NCBI RefSeq assembly: GCF_022965805.1
Contig: NW_027331399.1
Span: 99,192-163,191 of the forward strand
Direction of reading: 5' to 3'
Length of the DNA: 64,000 nt
From: Primulina eburnea
Taxonomy: Eukaryota; Streptophyta; Magnoliopsida; Lamiales; Gesneriaceae
Position numbers and translations under genes: made by a program. Numbering within the stretch: the stretch's first letter is position 1; each line of letters opens with the position of its first letter. Positions 54,866-64,000 of this stretch are shown in pieces. The notes beneath the pieces are model-generated. The model had not been told where the DNA came from and did no database searches. It saw only the letters and a list, made by a program, of their open reading frames with translations.

Positions 54866-56908
54866 TGTAAGGCCCGAGATGTTATTACAGTAATTTGAGA
54901 TTAATCTGAAATGATTATAGACAGAACGGATTAGCTGGAGAAAAGTAATGCCAAGATTTTAAGTTGATAAAATGAGATTGTGTAAGAGGGCATGCGAAGC
55001 GAGACCGCACCTGCAGTTGAAGAAGGACCGCACCCGCGGTCGATATTAATGAAATTGTGAAGAGGAGGCCGAAGCCTCACCGCACCCGCGGTGTTAATAG
55101 GGACCGCCCCCGCGGTCTTGACATGTACCGCACCCGCGGTCATGCAATTTCAGAATAGATAAGATTGTCGAACCATGAGCGCACCCGCGGTCTTACACCT
55201 ACCGCACCCGCGGTGCGACGTGTTGTGCGAAAATGAGGACACCTCATGACATGCATGCACTGATATATATAGATGATAATTCCTTCGAAAATCATTCAGC
55301 AGAAATTGAAAAGGGTCTGAAGAAGAAAGGAGAAAATCCTTACGCCTTTTTCGAGAAATCCGTCCGTCTGATTTTGAATCCGACTTCGATATCGAGTTCC
55401 TAGCGACGTAGGCTACAACTGGACGTAAGTTTTACTACGTTTTGACATGCTTTGAAATTATGGTATTGTCAGAATTGAATGGAACTCATATATGTTGTTC
55501 TTGACATGTTAGACAGCGTAGAATCGAAGTCAGATTAAGAAACGGACTGAATATGAACTTGTTATGATATCAGAATAAGATTGAATAAGAATTGATATCC
55601 AGTATTGATTGAGTGGTGTATTGATACTATACTCCTCGATATTGTTCTTGTCAGATCGATATTGACAGGTTTTGAGTTCGAGACTTCGACAGAGTCAGAG
55701 TATCAGAAAGAAAGGTATAAATTAATGTTGTGTTGGGACTGCACAACTCGAGGAAGGTTTGACTCGAGTTTCCCTAAATCACATACTTTGATTCTTGTAA
55801 TTGATGAGATTGATGATTGTAGTCTATTGATTTATAGCCACTGCATGTAATGACTGCTGACTCGCTAGTCATTGACTGATTTGCTTAGATAGTGACTGTA
55901 TGTATTGATTACTGAGTCGTTGAGTCACCGGCTGATTCGTCGGGTTATTGACTGATTCGTCTTAGTAGAGGCTGATTCGCCTAGTCACCGGCTGATTCGT
56001 CGGGTTATTGACTGATTCGTCTTATTATAGGCTGATTCGCCTAGTCACCGGCTGATTCGTCGGGTTATAGACTGATTCGTCTAAACTTAAGCTGATTCGC
56101 TTAATTACAGGCTGATTCGTCTGGTTATTGGCTGATTCGCCTAAGTACTGGCTGATTCGTCAGGTTATTGACTGAGTCGTCAATTCTGTGGCTGATTCGC
56201 CCAGACACTGATATAAGAATTATATCGATGCCGTTTAGGGATTGATCCATTCCTATCGACTGAGATTCGATATAATACCTATATTCAGACATCGGGATCC
56301 CTAGGTTAGAGTTGAGTCGAGTCTGAGACGACGCGTCAGTGGAGTCGAGTCTGAGATGACGTGTCGGTTGAGTTGAGTCTGATATGACATGTTGATTTAC
56401 ATTGTTTATGCCATTCATGATTATTGAATGTTTGATATGAATTTATGTTTCTGATTTGAGACATGTTATGAATACTTCTTATATATGCTTTCGTATATGC
56501 TTTTATATGACTGCATGTTTACATTGTTTATACTGGGATATTTATATCTCATCGGAGTTATCCGGCTGTTGTCTTGTTTTGTATGTGTGCATGACAACAG
56601 GTGGGGCTGGATCAGGGTTAAGAAGAGGATGAGAGATGACGAGTTTAGCGTGGTGATTCCGGACTTGGTAGAGATAGGGTTAGACACATGATATTAGTTG
56701 TTAAACCCTAGTTGAATAAATGTATGTTGTACAGGACTTGTACTTTTATACTGAGATGTATGCTCATGTTTAATATGTAATTTGAGTAAATTACATTACG
56801 TTTCCGCTGGGTATTTTAAAAAAAAAAAATTAAATTAGACCCTGTTTTATAATTGATTAATTAGTCCCAAATATGATTAAGAACTTGATTAGCGTCCGGG
56901 TCCCCACA
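54866..56908 (+). repeat. Tek-3 3' LTR
   Basis: 2043 bp, same length as the 5' LTR, with the hairpin array (55004-55214) and mini-hairpin array (55904-56203). One array unit differs (CCGGC here, GGGC at 50531-50540 in the 5' LTR); the 3' version pairs better. Confidence 0.93.
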
Positions 56909-57815
56909 ACAGGATTGGGTTTTAAGGGTGTTATTACGGCTGGAATCGTGTTGTTTAGGGCCTAGTAGGGTCTGTATAAGTCGTGGTTAAACTTTGGGAA
57001 ATTTTTGTTAAGTTTCGAGTTAAAACTGGGACCCCGATCCATGTTTTAAAATGAATCGTGTAAGTTATTTAACGAGCTTGAGGTTATGTCTAAGAATCGA
57101 TTATAAATATTTTTGAGGTGTTTTAAGGAGTTTGGTTGGTTTCGGGTCGAAATTTTGAGGCCCCGGGGTACAATGGTCAATTAGGGTTTCTAGGGTCAAA
57201 ATGATATGTTTTGAGGTGTTTTAAGGAGTTTGGTTGGTTTTGGGTCGAAATTTTGAGGTCCAGGAGTATAGTCAATTAGGGTTTCTAGAGGCAAAATAGT
57301 CATTTTGCACTCGGGTCGAGTTAGAAGTCCTAGCAGTGCCTTGATCACAAATTGACATGTTTTAATGTATATGTTATCACGAATATGATGTTTTATGGAA
57401 ATATGAAAAATACATTGCATGCTTGATTTTAAGAAAATTTACGTATATGCATGATTTTTATAAGTGATGAAAATGATGATATGCTTTAAAGAATGGGAGT
57501 TGGTTGTGACTAATACGAACACGAACACAAACATGTAAGGCCAAGGCTCGGTGGATGGGTAATATTGTCGCAGATGTACCCGCCGCCGGGTACCACAGTT
57601 ATAGGTAGATGGATTAATCGATTGGAGCTGATACGAAAGTCACAACTAATGATCTGATTTCAAATAAAGAAAATGAACACGTATATGTTGATATGATGAG
57701 ACATGTTTTGGACGCGTTATGCATTGACACTATGTGTTTAGGTTCATGCTTTTAAGATTATGGAGTTTATTTTAAGTACAATACTTTTCACTGTTGCATG
57801 TTATGTATATGTAAT

Positions 57816-60432
57816 TGTAAAATATCGTATTTTTTTTAACTACTTAAAATTTGCGGAAAAATTAAAACTTTCTTAAATGAAAATAAACTTTCAAATTACG
57901 ATAACATAATCTACTCGTCTAAAAATATTTGAAATAAAACAATTACCAACAAGGTTTGCGAAAAGTAATCGTTGAAACATTGTAAAAAATCTCATGAAAG
58001 TCAGAGTATTTGAAACATGCATAAAGTTCTTAAAAACGTAGGCAGTCCTCGGGTTTAGCCTCCTGCGCAGATCAAACTGGCTCATTGGTCCCCACCACTC
58101 ATCTCCTCATACTCGTCCTCACCTGCATCGATCAAGTCTAGTGAGTCTAAAGACTCAACATGTATAAACTGGAAATAACAAGTAATACATAATAAAAACA
58201 CATGCATTTTAAAGTAGAGCGTATATACTTGAAACTTAACGTACTTGCATAAACATAGACGTGCCATCAAAAATTAAAACTTTTCATGAACAAACTTGCA
58301 TCATACATAATTGGACATACATACATCATTTTGCATAGAGATGTGTTTCAAAGCAAGTGACCCATACATAAATGTTTCTGATCAGACTCAGCCACAGTAT
58401 TGGGCTGGCAAGGATGTCCACTACCACATACATGAGAACCCCTGGTCATGCTTAACCCGGTGGATTGGTCTCTGGTCATGCTTTACCGCTTTCCGATCCT
58501 GATCTAAACCTGTTCATGCTTTACTGGGGTGGAGAGGTCACCACCCACGTTCACCGGCTTCCAAACTCGTTCATATTTGGTCACAAGACATTTAGCATAT
58601 CTCAAAAATAAAACATTTTCTTTTACGAACATACTTACATGGCGTTGAGGGATTTGTTGGATCTCGCTTGAGGCTACTGCTGCACATACTAACACAATTA
58701 CATGCACTTAATTACCATAAATTAGATGTAATAGTCGTGCTCACCACCCGAAGTAACAATTTACTTATGACGTTCTAACTCACTCGAGACTTGATCTCGT
58801 TTAATCGTCGTACTAAACCATGAAATCGAACCCCGAAACAAATCTCTATATGATGTGTGAACATTTCCCCAAACATGGAAGACATGGACCTAAATAGTGG
58901 TTTAAAAGTCATGGACAAGTGCCTAGGGCGCTGAACTCTGCAGCGCTGCCTATCAATGCCGCAGGTCTAGCACTGCGGCGCCACAAGGGCAGCGAAGCTA
59001 GACTCGCGCAGAACGGGCGCTGCGGCACTCCCTGGTGAGCGCTACGGCGCTAACCCTTTGCACAACCAACATAATGAACACATTTGATGCAATTTCAAAG
59101 CCACGCTCCAACGACTCGAATCGATGCAACGAGACACATCCTAGGACGCTATGGCAATGATTCAAACTCACACAAATGCCCCAACACACGACGCACAACA
59201 TACAACACAACAAAACTCATAAACCCGAATATTGACACCAAAACGCTTTCTACAAATTCTAATGCAACCAGGTGCCTAACGACACAAAACGAAGCACCAC
59301 AAATCGTCCAAACACCATGCATATATATACTTAAACGCAGCAGAGATCACCCGACGTTTCCCAATGAAGCATGTAACAAACAATTCTCAAGAATATGTCA
59401 AGAACACATTTTCATAAAATCACAATTTGAGCAGTCCTAGAAAAACGATCACAACTCACTCATTTCTAGTCCAAAAATTACGAATTTAATGTCAAATTAA
59501 AGGTATCAAAATTTAATACGTTTTATATGTTGAAAAGTTTTCCAGTAAATCAATTGAAAATGAACAGTAAACAAAATGACAGCAACATCCGGTTTTGAGA
59601 TCGAAAGATTGTTTCATATTCAATCCAACCAATTTTGCTCAAACTCTTACTCATACATGAATTTTTACACATAATAAACATCAGAGCATATATTGTGACG
59701 AGATCGATAAAAAAACGACATAATATGCGTGCCTTTGATGAATATACTTACGAAACGACGATACAGAAGCGGAGAGAATTCGAGGTTTGATCTGAGACGA
59801 ATTGTGGCACATTTACTAGAAGAAAAGTGGACGAGAATTCACTGGAAAACCGAAGAGGGAGGTGGCTGCTGGAATAAGGCTCAAGAACCCTGGACTCCTC
59901 TCTCAAAATGAACGTGTATGTGTGTGTGTTGTGTGTTCAGCCAACTAGTGTGTGTGTGTGTGTGTTGTGTGTAACGTGTGTGTGTTGTAATTAGGGGCTA
60001 ATTAGGTTAATTAAATAAATAATAACCAATTACATAATAATTAGAATGCTAATAACCTATATGAAATAAAATACACATGTCTCAATTACAAATTTTATCT
60101 CCAACAAATCAACTTAATATTTTGAAAAGCTCAAAATCTTAAAATCACCTAATAATTAAATTAGGCTTTAAAAAAATACTAAAAACTTAATAAATCATTT
60201 AAAATGTCAATTTCTTGACTTGAAATAAAATACCACATTTTACCAATCACACAAATCGTTGTCGGTCTCATTTCCTCGATCTCGCATCGAATAATCGCCT
60301 AAAACATGAAACTCGAGAAAATATTTTAACATGCATCACATAAACATAAATATTTTAAAGTAATGCAAATTCATAAAAAATTTAAACTTAAATAAATAAC
60401 TTAATCATTTAAATAAATTCATGGGTTTTACA
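57816..60432 (-). repeat. Reverse solo LTR inside Del-0 3' LTR
   Basis: In plus orientation it starts TGTAAAATATC and ends GGTTTTACA, a 7-bp terminal inverted match. The inverted R block has TGAGTCTAAAGACTCA at 58142-58157. Flanks GTAAT and TGTGA do not match, and ~45 bp of the host LTR are missing at the junction, so a deletion or recombination accompanied the insertion. GC-rich hairpins lie at 58929-59051 and GT-rich runs at 59910-59990. The reading frame at 59084-59440 shows no protein family. Confidence 0.75.
58929..59051 (-). repeat. GC-rich hairpin cluster in solo LTR
   Basis: Three inverted repeats: CGCTG/CAGCG (58929-58945), CCGCAG/CTGCGG (58959-58978) and AGCGC-TACG-GCGCT (59038-59051), with further GGCGCTG and GCGGCGC pieces between them. 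It stands out sharply from the surrounding AT-rich sequence. Confidence 0.7.
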
Positions 60433-60829
60433 TGTGAATGATGCAGGTGAGCACATTGATGAGGAGACTGGAGGTGCCGAAGATTGAGTAGGTGGGGCTG
60501 GATGTGCGCACGCTAACCGAGACCATATTTTTCGCACATTATGTTTCTGAATTAGGAGTGAACAAGGATATTTTCATACACTTTCGTTTTTACATGTCGA
60601 TGATTTGCAAGGATTTCGGCATGCTTCACATTTTTTTATTTTACACGACAGTCTAGGGTTTGACGATTTCTCTTATTTTTAACTGCAGTATTTTAGCAGT
60701 AGTTGAATATTTTTATTTTAAAACGTGTGATTGTCAGCTGTTGTTGCATGCATGCATGCATTTAAATGCATTTTTGAGTTTTAAAAAAAATAAAAATTTA
60801 TCGCAGTATTATAAGTATTTGACGTTTCA

Positions 60830-62120
60830 CCATCAGTCTGAGGATGAAACGCTGTGTTGAACAACAACTTTGTTCCCATCGCTGCATGCAGACTCTTCCA
60901 GAAAGACGATGTGAACCTCGGATCTCTGTATGAAACAATAGAAACTGGAATTCCATGCAATCGGACTATCTCTTGGATAAACAGATCTCTGTACTGAGTC
61001 ATGGTGAATGTTGTCTTAATAGGTAGAAAGTGCGCTGATTTTGTAACACGATCAACTATCACCCAAATGGCATTAAATCCCCTGATGGTCCTTGGCAATC
61101 CCACTACAAAATCCATTGTGATATTTTCCCATTTCTACTCGGGAGTAAAAAGTGGCTTAAGCTTCCCGGCTGACCTATGATGCTTTGCCTTAACTTGCTA
61201 GCATGTCAAACATTCAGACACAAAACGCAATATGTCTCGCATCATGACTCGCCACCAATACAATGACTGCCAATCCTTATACATATTCTTACTTCCAGGA
61301 TGAATGGATTACGGAGTTTTGTGAGCTTATTTCATAACAAGCTCTCTTATTGAATCGCCACTAGGAACCCAAAGTTGATCTCGATATCGAACTATGTCAT
61401 CCTACTCGGAATACAGCTTCCGTCCTTTAGATTATCTCTCATTCTCCATTTTTGTAACTGCTCATCAGAAGACTGCCCTTCACGGATTCTATCCCTCAGA
61501 TTCGACTATACTGTCATAGTAGAAAGATTAAGGGCCTCTCCCATAGCATACACTGCAAGATCGAATCGCTAAATCTCTGCTTGAAATGATTTCTGAACTG
61601 ACAATTGAGTAATAACTGATGTCTTTCTACTCAAAGCATCCGCGACTACATTAGCATTCCTCGGATGGTAGCTAATATCGAAGTCGTAATCCTTCACCAA
61701 TCCTAACTATCTTTGTTGCCTCATATTCAACTCTTTTTGGGTGGAGTACTTCAAGATTTTATGATCAGTGAAAATCTTGCATTTCTCCCCATATAAGTAA
61801 TGTCTCCAAATCTTTAATACAAATACTACCGCTACAAGCTTGAGGTCATGAGTCGGGTAATTCTTCTCAAGAACCTTCAACTATATAGACGCATAAGATA
61901 TCACTCGGTCATTCTACATCAGGATTGCATCTAAACCAAGCTTCGAAGCATCTGTGTAGAGAATATACTCTCCTTGCCCTGATGGTATCGATAGAACCGA
62001 CGCTGAAGCCTTAAATCAAAGCTTTCGAAACTATCCTGGCAGTTTGATCCCCAAATAAACTTCACATTTTTCTTGGCGGTCGGGGGTACTGCAATAGAGG
62101 AAAACCTTGAATGAACTTCC
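60830..62120 (-). pseudogene. Rev RT end, RNase H and integrase core
   Basis: Reverse strand from 62120: FSSIAVPPTAKKNVKFIWGS (RT thumb), DASKLG (about 61950) and DYDFDISYHPRNANVVADAL (RNase H), then integrase SIHPG, CLTC, MDFVVGLPRT, VDRVTKSAHFLPIKTTFTMT and VSYRDPRFTSSFWKSL. The second catalytic Asp is Tyr. It breaks after HPQTDG at 60830, where the Del-0 LTR terminus begins. Integrase C-terminus and chromodomain at 11922-14848 are on the same strand and start ~115 residues further on, so both are probably parts of one element. Upstream RT and gag are cut off by the LTR at 62121. Confidence 0.85.
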
Positions 62121-62689
62121 TGTAACACCTTGAAAATTTGAAGGTCCACGCAAACCACATGCATTCAAGTTATTAAATTTCTTGTGTATATCAATTAATT
62201 GTTTTAATTGCATAAATTAACTATGTTGTGCATGTTAACATGTTTATAATGTACATTTCTTCATGGTTGCATTAAAATGTATTTTTAAGGGTTATTCAAG
62301 TTGCGATCGAGGAACGGAGATCAATGGCTGAAAATTGGAAAATGTTTTTATTAAATAATTGTTTTCGATTATTTAAAATATGATTGATGCTTTTTCTTAT
62401 TTTTGAAGAAAGGGTTTTGAGGTGATTTTATACGTCAATACGTAAATTTTATCGATGTCAGGTTTTTAACAAAAATATGAACGTGTTGGCAACCTGGCTA
62501 ATAAACTCATAAACGTTTTTTAGAAAATTAATTTTTAATTGCACTAAGGGACTTAATAGGCTTAATTAACGCCCGTAATGGGCCTAAGCCTTGTTAGTTT
62601 TTTAATATACAAAAAAAACCTAGCCCATGCATTCAAACCCCACACGGGCCCCTTAACCAACAAACACAAAATTCTCTCCTTCCTATTAC
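62121..62689 (+). repeat. Chromovirus LTR, 5' fragment
   Basis: Starts TGTAACACCTTG and matches the inverted LTR ending at 14582 ('aaaatttgaaggtccacg', 'catgcat.caag'). Continues with the 'cgaggaacggaga' block typical of these LTRs (compare 48170). Truncated at about 62689 by reverse copia sequence. Confidence 0.78.
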
Positions 62690-63508
62690 ACTCTGCAGTT
62701 ACGCCTCCATTGTCCAGGCTTCTTGCAGTGATGACAGATATCAGCAGTCTTGTAAGCCTTTATTGGTGTGGCTGCCACAACGCGATTCGGATCTTGCCTC
62801 TTCAACGGAACATTCTTCTTGGGACGTTGGAAAAAACGCTTCATTCCCTTCCCATGTGGACCAGTCTTCGTACCAGATAAGAACACACATAAAGAACCGG
62901 CTTCTCTTTCTTGATGGTGGACTCAAACATAACAAGCGTGTTCACCAACTCCTCAAGGGTAGGCTCTAGCTTGTTCATGTTGAAATTCACCACAAAATGA
63001 TCAAATGATCTAGGCAGTGACAAAAGAAACACGTCGGTGGTCAACTCCGAAGGCAACGTAAGATCCATGCTAATGAGCTTTTCCACAAGCCCAATCCTCT
63101 TTAGGCCATGCTCATGGACCGAAGTCCATCTCGTATGCGTAAAGTGATCAGCTCCTTGATGGTAGCATGCCTAAGAGGTCGAGTATGCTCACCAAAGAGC
63201 TCCTTGAGATGAAAATGAATGTCAGAAGCACTCTTTGCATCCTCAAAATGCCTCTGCAGCTCATCATTCATAAAAGCCTGCATATAACACTTAGCTCGCA
63301 AGTCATGGTCACACCAATCCTTGTAAGTCTGCAATTCCTCAAGAGTGCAGCTAGTCGGAGCCTCAATAGGGGGCGACTCAGTAAGTGTATATGCTAACAT
63401 TTCTGAATTCAAGACGATTTTCAGATTTCTTAGCCAATTGAGATAATTAGGTCCAGTTAAAACGTGTTTGTCGAGTATTGTAGATAACAGATTGCGAACC
63501 GAAGACAT
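62690..63508 (-). pseudogene. Cop-4 copia gag, reverse strand
   Basis: Starts MSSVRNLLSTILDKHVLTG at 63508 (the TTG six bases upstream is not a likely start). The UBN2-type copia gag includes YLNWLRNLKIVLNS, YKDWCDHDLRAKCYMQAFMN, HFHLKELFGEHTRP and LPRSFDHFVVNFNMNKLEPT. Single-base changes shift the frame near 63119 and again near 62885. A zinc knuckle CHHCKKPGQWRRNC lies at about 62710-62750, with Gln for the usual His. The frame stops at 62690 where the LTR fragment begins; protease and pol are missing. Confidence 0.85.
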
Positions 63509-64000
63509 TGTCAAAATTTGTACTGAAAAGTAAAAACAGATAAATGTTAATGACTATTTTAAAATATTTAGTAAGATATAATGTATGGGCTTTTACTTCA
63601 TAAATTTTCGCTCTCACTGTTCTGACACTTTTAACTACCCTCTAGTGAAAACGGAAAACTCTTTTCCTCAGCAGGTACGTAAGGTCCAATTAGTAAATTA
63701 TGATCCCAAATAATATCAGCCAATCATAATTTCTAAAGGGTAGTTTCGAATTACATCTCCATGCAACCCTTTACGTAAACTTTTTTCTCGCGTTTGATTA
63801 GGACCCAATAACATGACATCGTTCATCTTTGCGTGTCAAGCCTTACCCATCAATACTGAACCTTAATTGATGGTCGCCATGAGTTCCCTCAATAATATGA
63901 GTCGAAATCATGGGAGTTCCACGTAGTTCACATCACCATGTCAATTGATGTCACAGCTATTCGGTGTCCAGGGCTCCCTAATAATATGAGCCGAGCCCCG
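63509..64000 (-). other. Upstream region of Cop-4, possibly leader and LTR
   Basis: Non-coding. A ~17-bp repeat 'aataatatgag.cga' occurs twice (63891-63906 and 63981-63996) after similar text. No PBS of the TGGTATCAGAGC type was found, so the LTR boundary cannot be set and the element continues beyond the window. Confidence 0.45.

Larger units (their letters stand above)
49353..56908 (+). mobile_element. Tek-3: Tekay-type element with intact gag and relic pol
   Basis: 7.56 kb. Both LTRs are 2043 bp and differ at only about a dozen positions by eye. PBS, leader, an uninterrupted gag and a PPT are present, but pol is reduced to a ~2-kb decayed, collinear relic without RT or RNase H. Flanks GTAGG (49348-49352) and ACAGG (56909-56913) share only three of five bases. 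It lies inside the Del-0 3' LTR. Confidence 0.92.
47999..60829 (+). repeat. Del-0 3' LTR, split by Tek-3 and a solo LTR
   Basis: Parts 47999-49352, 56914-57815 and 60433-60829 add up to ~2.65 kb. It starts TGTAAAG and ends GACGTTTCA. Each junction continues text found uninterrupted in the LTR at 8426-10365. A ~98-bp tandem duplication lies at 57113-57300 ('ttttaaggagtttggttgg' twice). The R-region hairpin that should stand between 57815 and 60433 is missing. A (GT)n run is at 48734-48752. Beyond 60829 the host is Rev integrase. Confidence 0.85.

Noticed and set aside
58311..58502. Possible host exon (63-residue frame)
   Set aside because: Part of the reverse solo LTR leader region; no splice-consistent neighbours or domain.
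59084..59440. 118-residue frame right of the GC cluster
   Set aside because: Low-complexity, Thr/Asn-rich reading of AT-rich LTR sequence with no domain.

Overview
The window is plant nuclear DNA made almost entirely of nested LTR retrotransposons; I found no host gene, rRNA, tRNA gene or CRISPR array. Plant-specific retroelement lineages (Athila, Tekay-type chromoviruses with a C-terminal chromodomain, Ty1/copia), initiator-Met primer binding sites (TGGTATCAGAGC) and kilobase-long LTRs point to a eudicot. An asterid such as Lamiales is only an impression. Labels used below are mine.

Layout. (1) 1-1708 and 8426-10365 are chromovirus LTR pieces. They are split by E1 (1709-8420, TSD GTATC), an Athila-lineage element that carries gag and protease only. 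(2) Rev is an old reverse-strand chromovirus. Its 3' LTR (10366-11921), chromodomain and integrase C-terminus (to 14848) lie on the left, and its RT/RNase H/integrase core (60830-62120) on the right. It appears to be split by about 46 kb of later insertions. A solo LTR (12112-14582) sits exactly inside its reading frame. (3) A reverse LTR (14849-20640) contains Cop-3 (15889-19758), a copia element with no coding capacity. (4) Del-0 is an older forward chromovirus whose pieces run from gag at 20640 to its 3' LTR ending at 60829. It has been hit by Tek-1 (21264-29206), a 3.1-kb reverse solo LTR (30010-33103), the Cop-1 solo LTR (33441-42749, itself containing Tek-2 at 33746-41998), the Cop-2 solo LTR (44011-46001), Tek-3 (49353-56908) and another reverse solo LTR (57816-60432). 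An intron-like sequence separates its gag and protease. (5) 62121-64000 holds an LTR fragment abutting a reverse copia gag (Cop-4).

How the parts work. Each complete element has the usual order: LTR, PBS, gag, pol (protease, RT, RNase H, integrase, chromodomain), PPT, LTR. None is autonomous. E1 lacks RT to integrase. Tek-1 has two frameshifts and two nonsense codons. Tek-2 has lost the integrase catalytic core in frame. Tek-3 keeps an intact gag and near-identical LTRs but only a decayed pol relic, so it must have moved with enzymes supplied in trans. Cop-3 encodes nothing.

The most unusual signals are structural. Several unrelated families carry short inverted-repeat arrays: a 20-nt-period array of mini-hairpins with a constant TGATTC loop and covarying stems (Tek-3 LTRs), an ACCGC-ACCC-GCGGT hairpin array just upstream of the TATA box (Tek-2 and Tek-3), GGCGTGGCCACGCC palindromes (E1), and GC-rich hairpins in two solo LTRs. 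All identities and counts are by eye, without alignment software.
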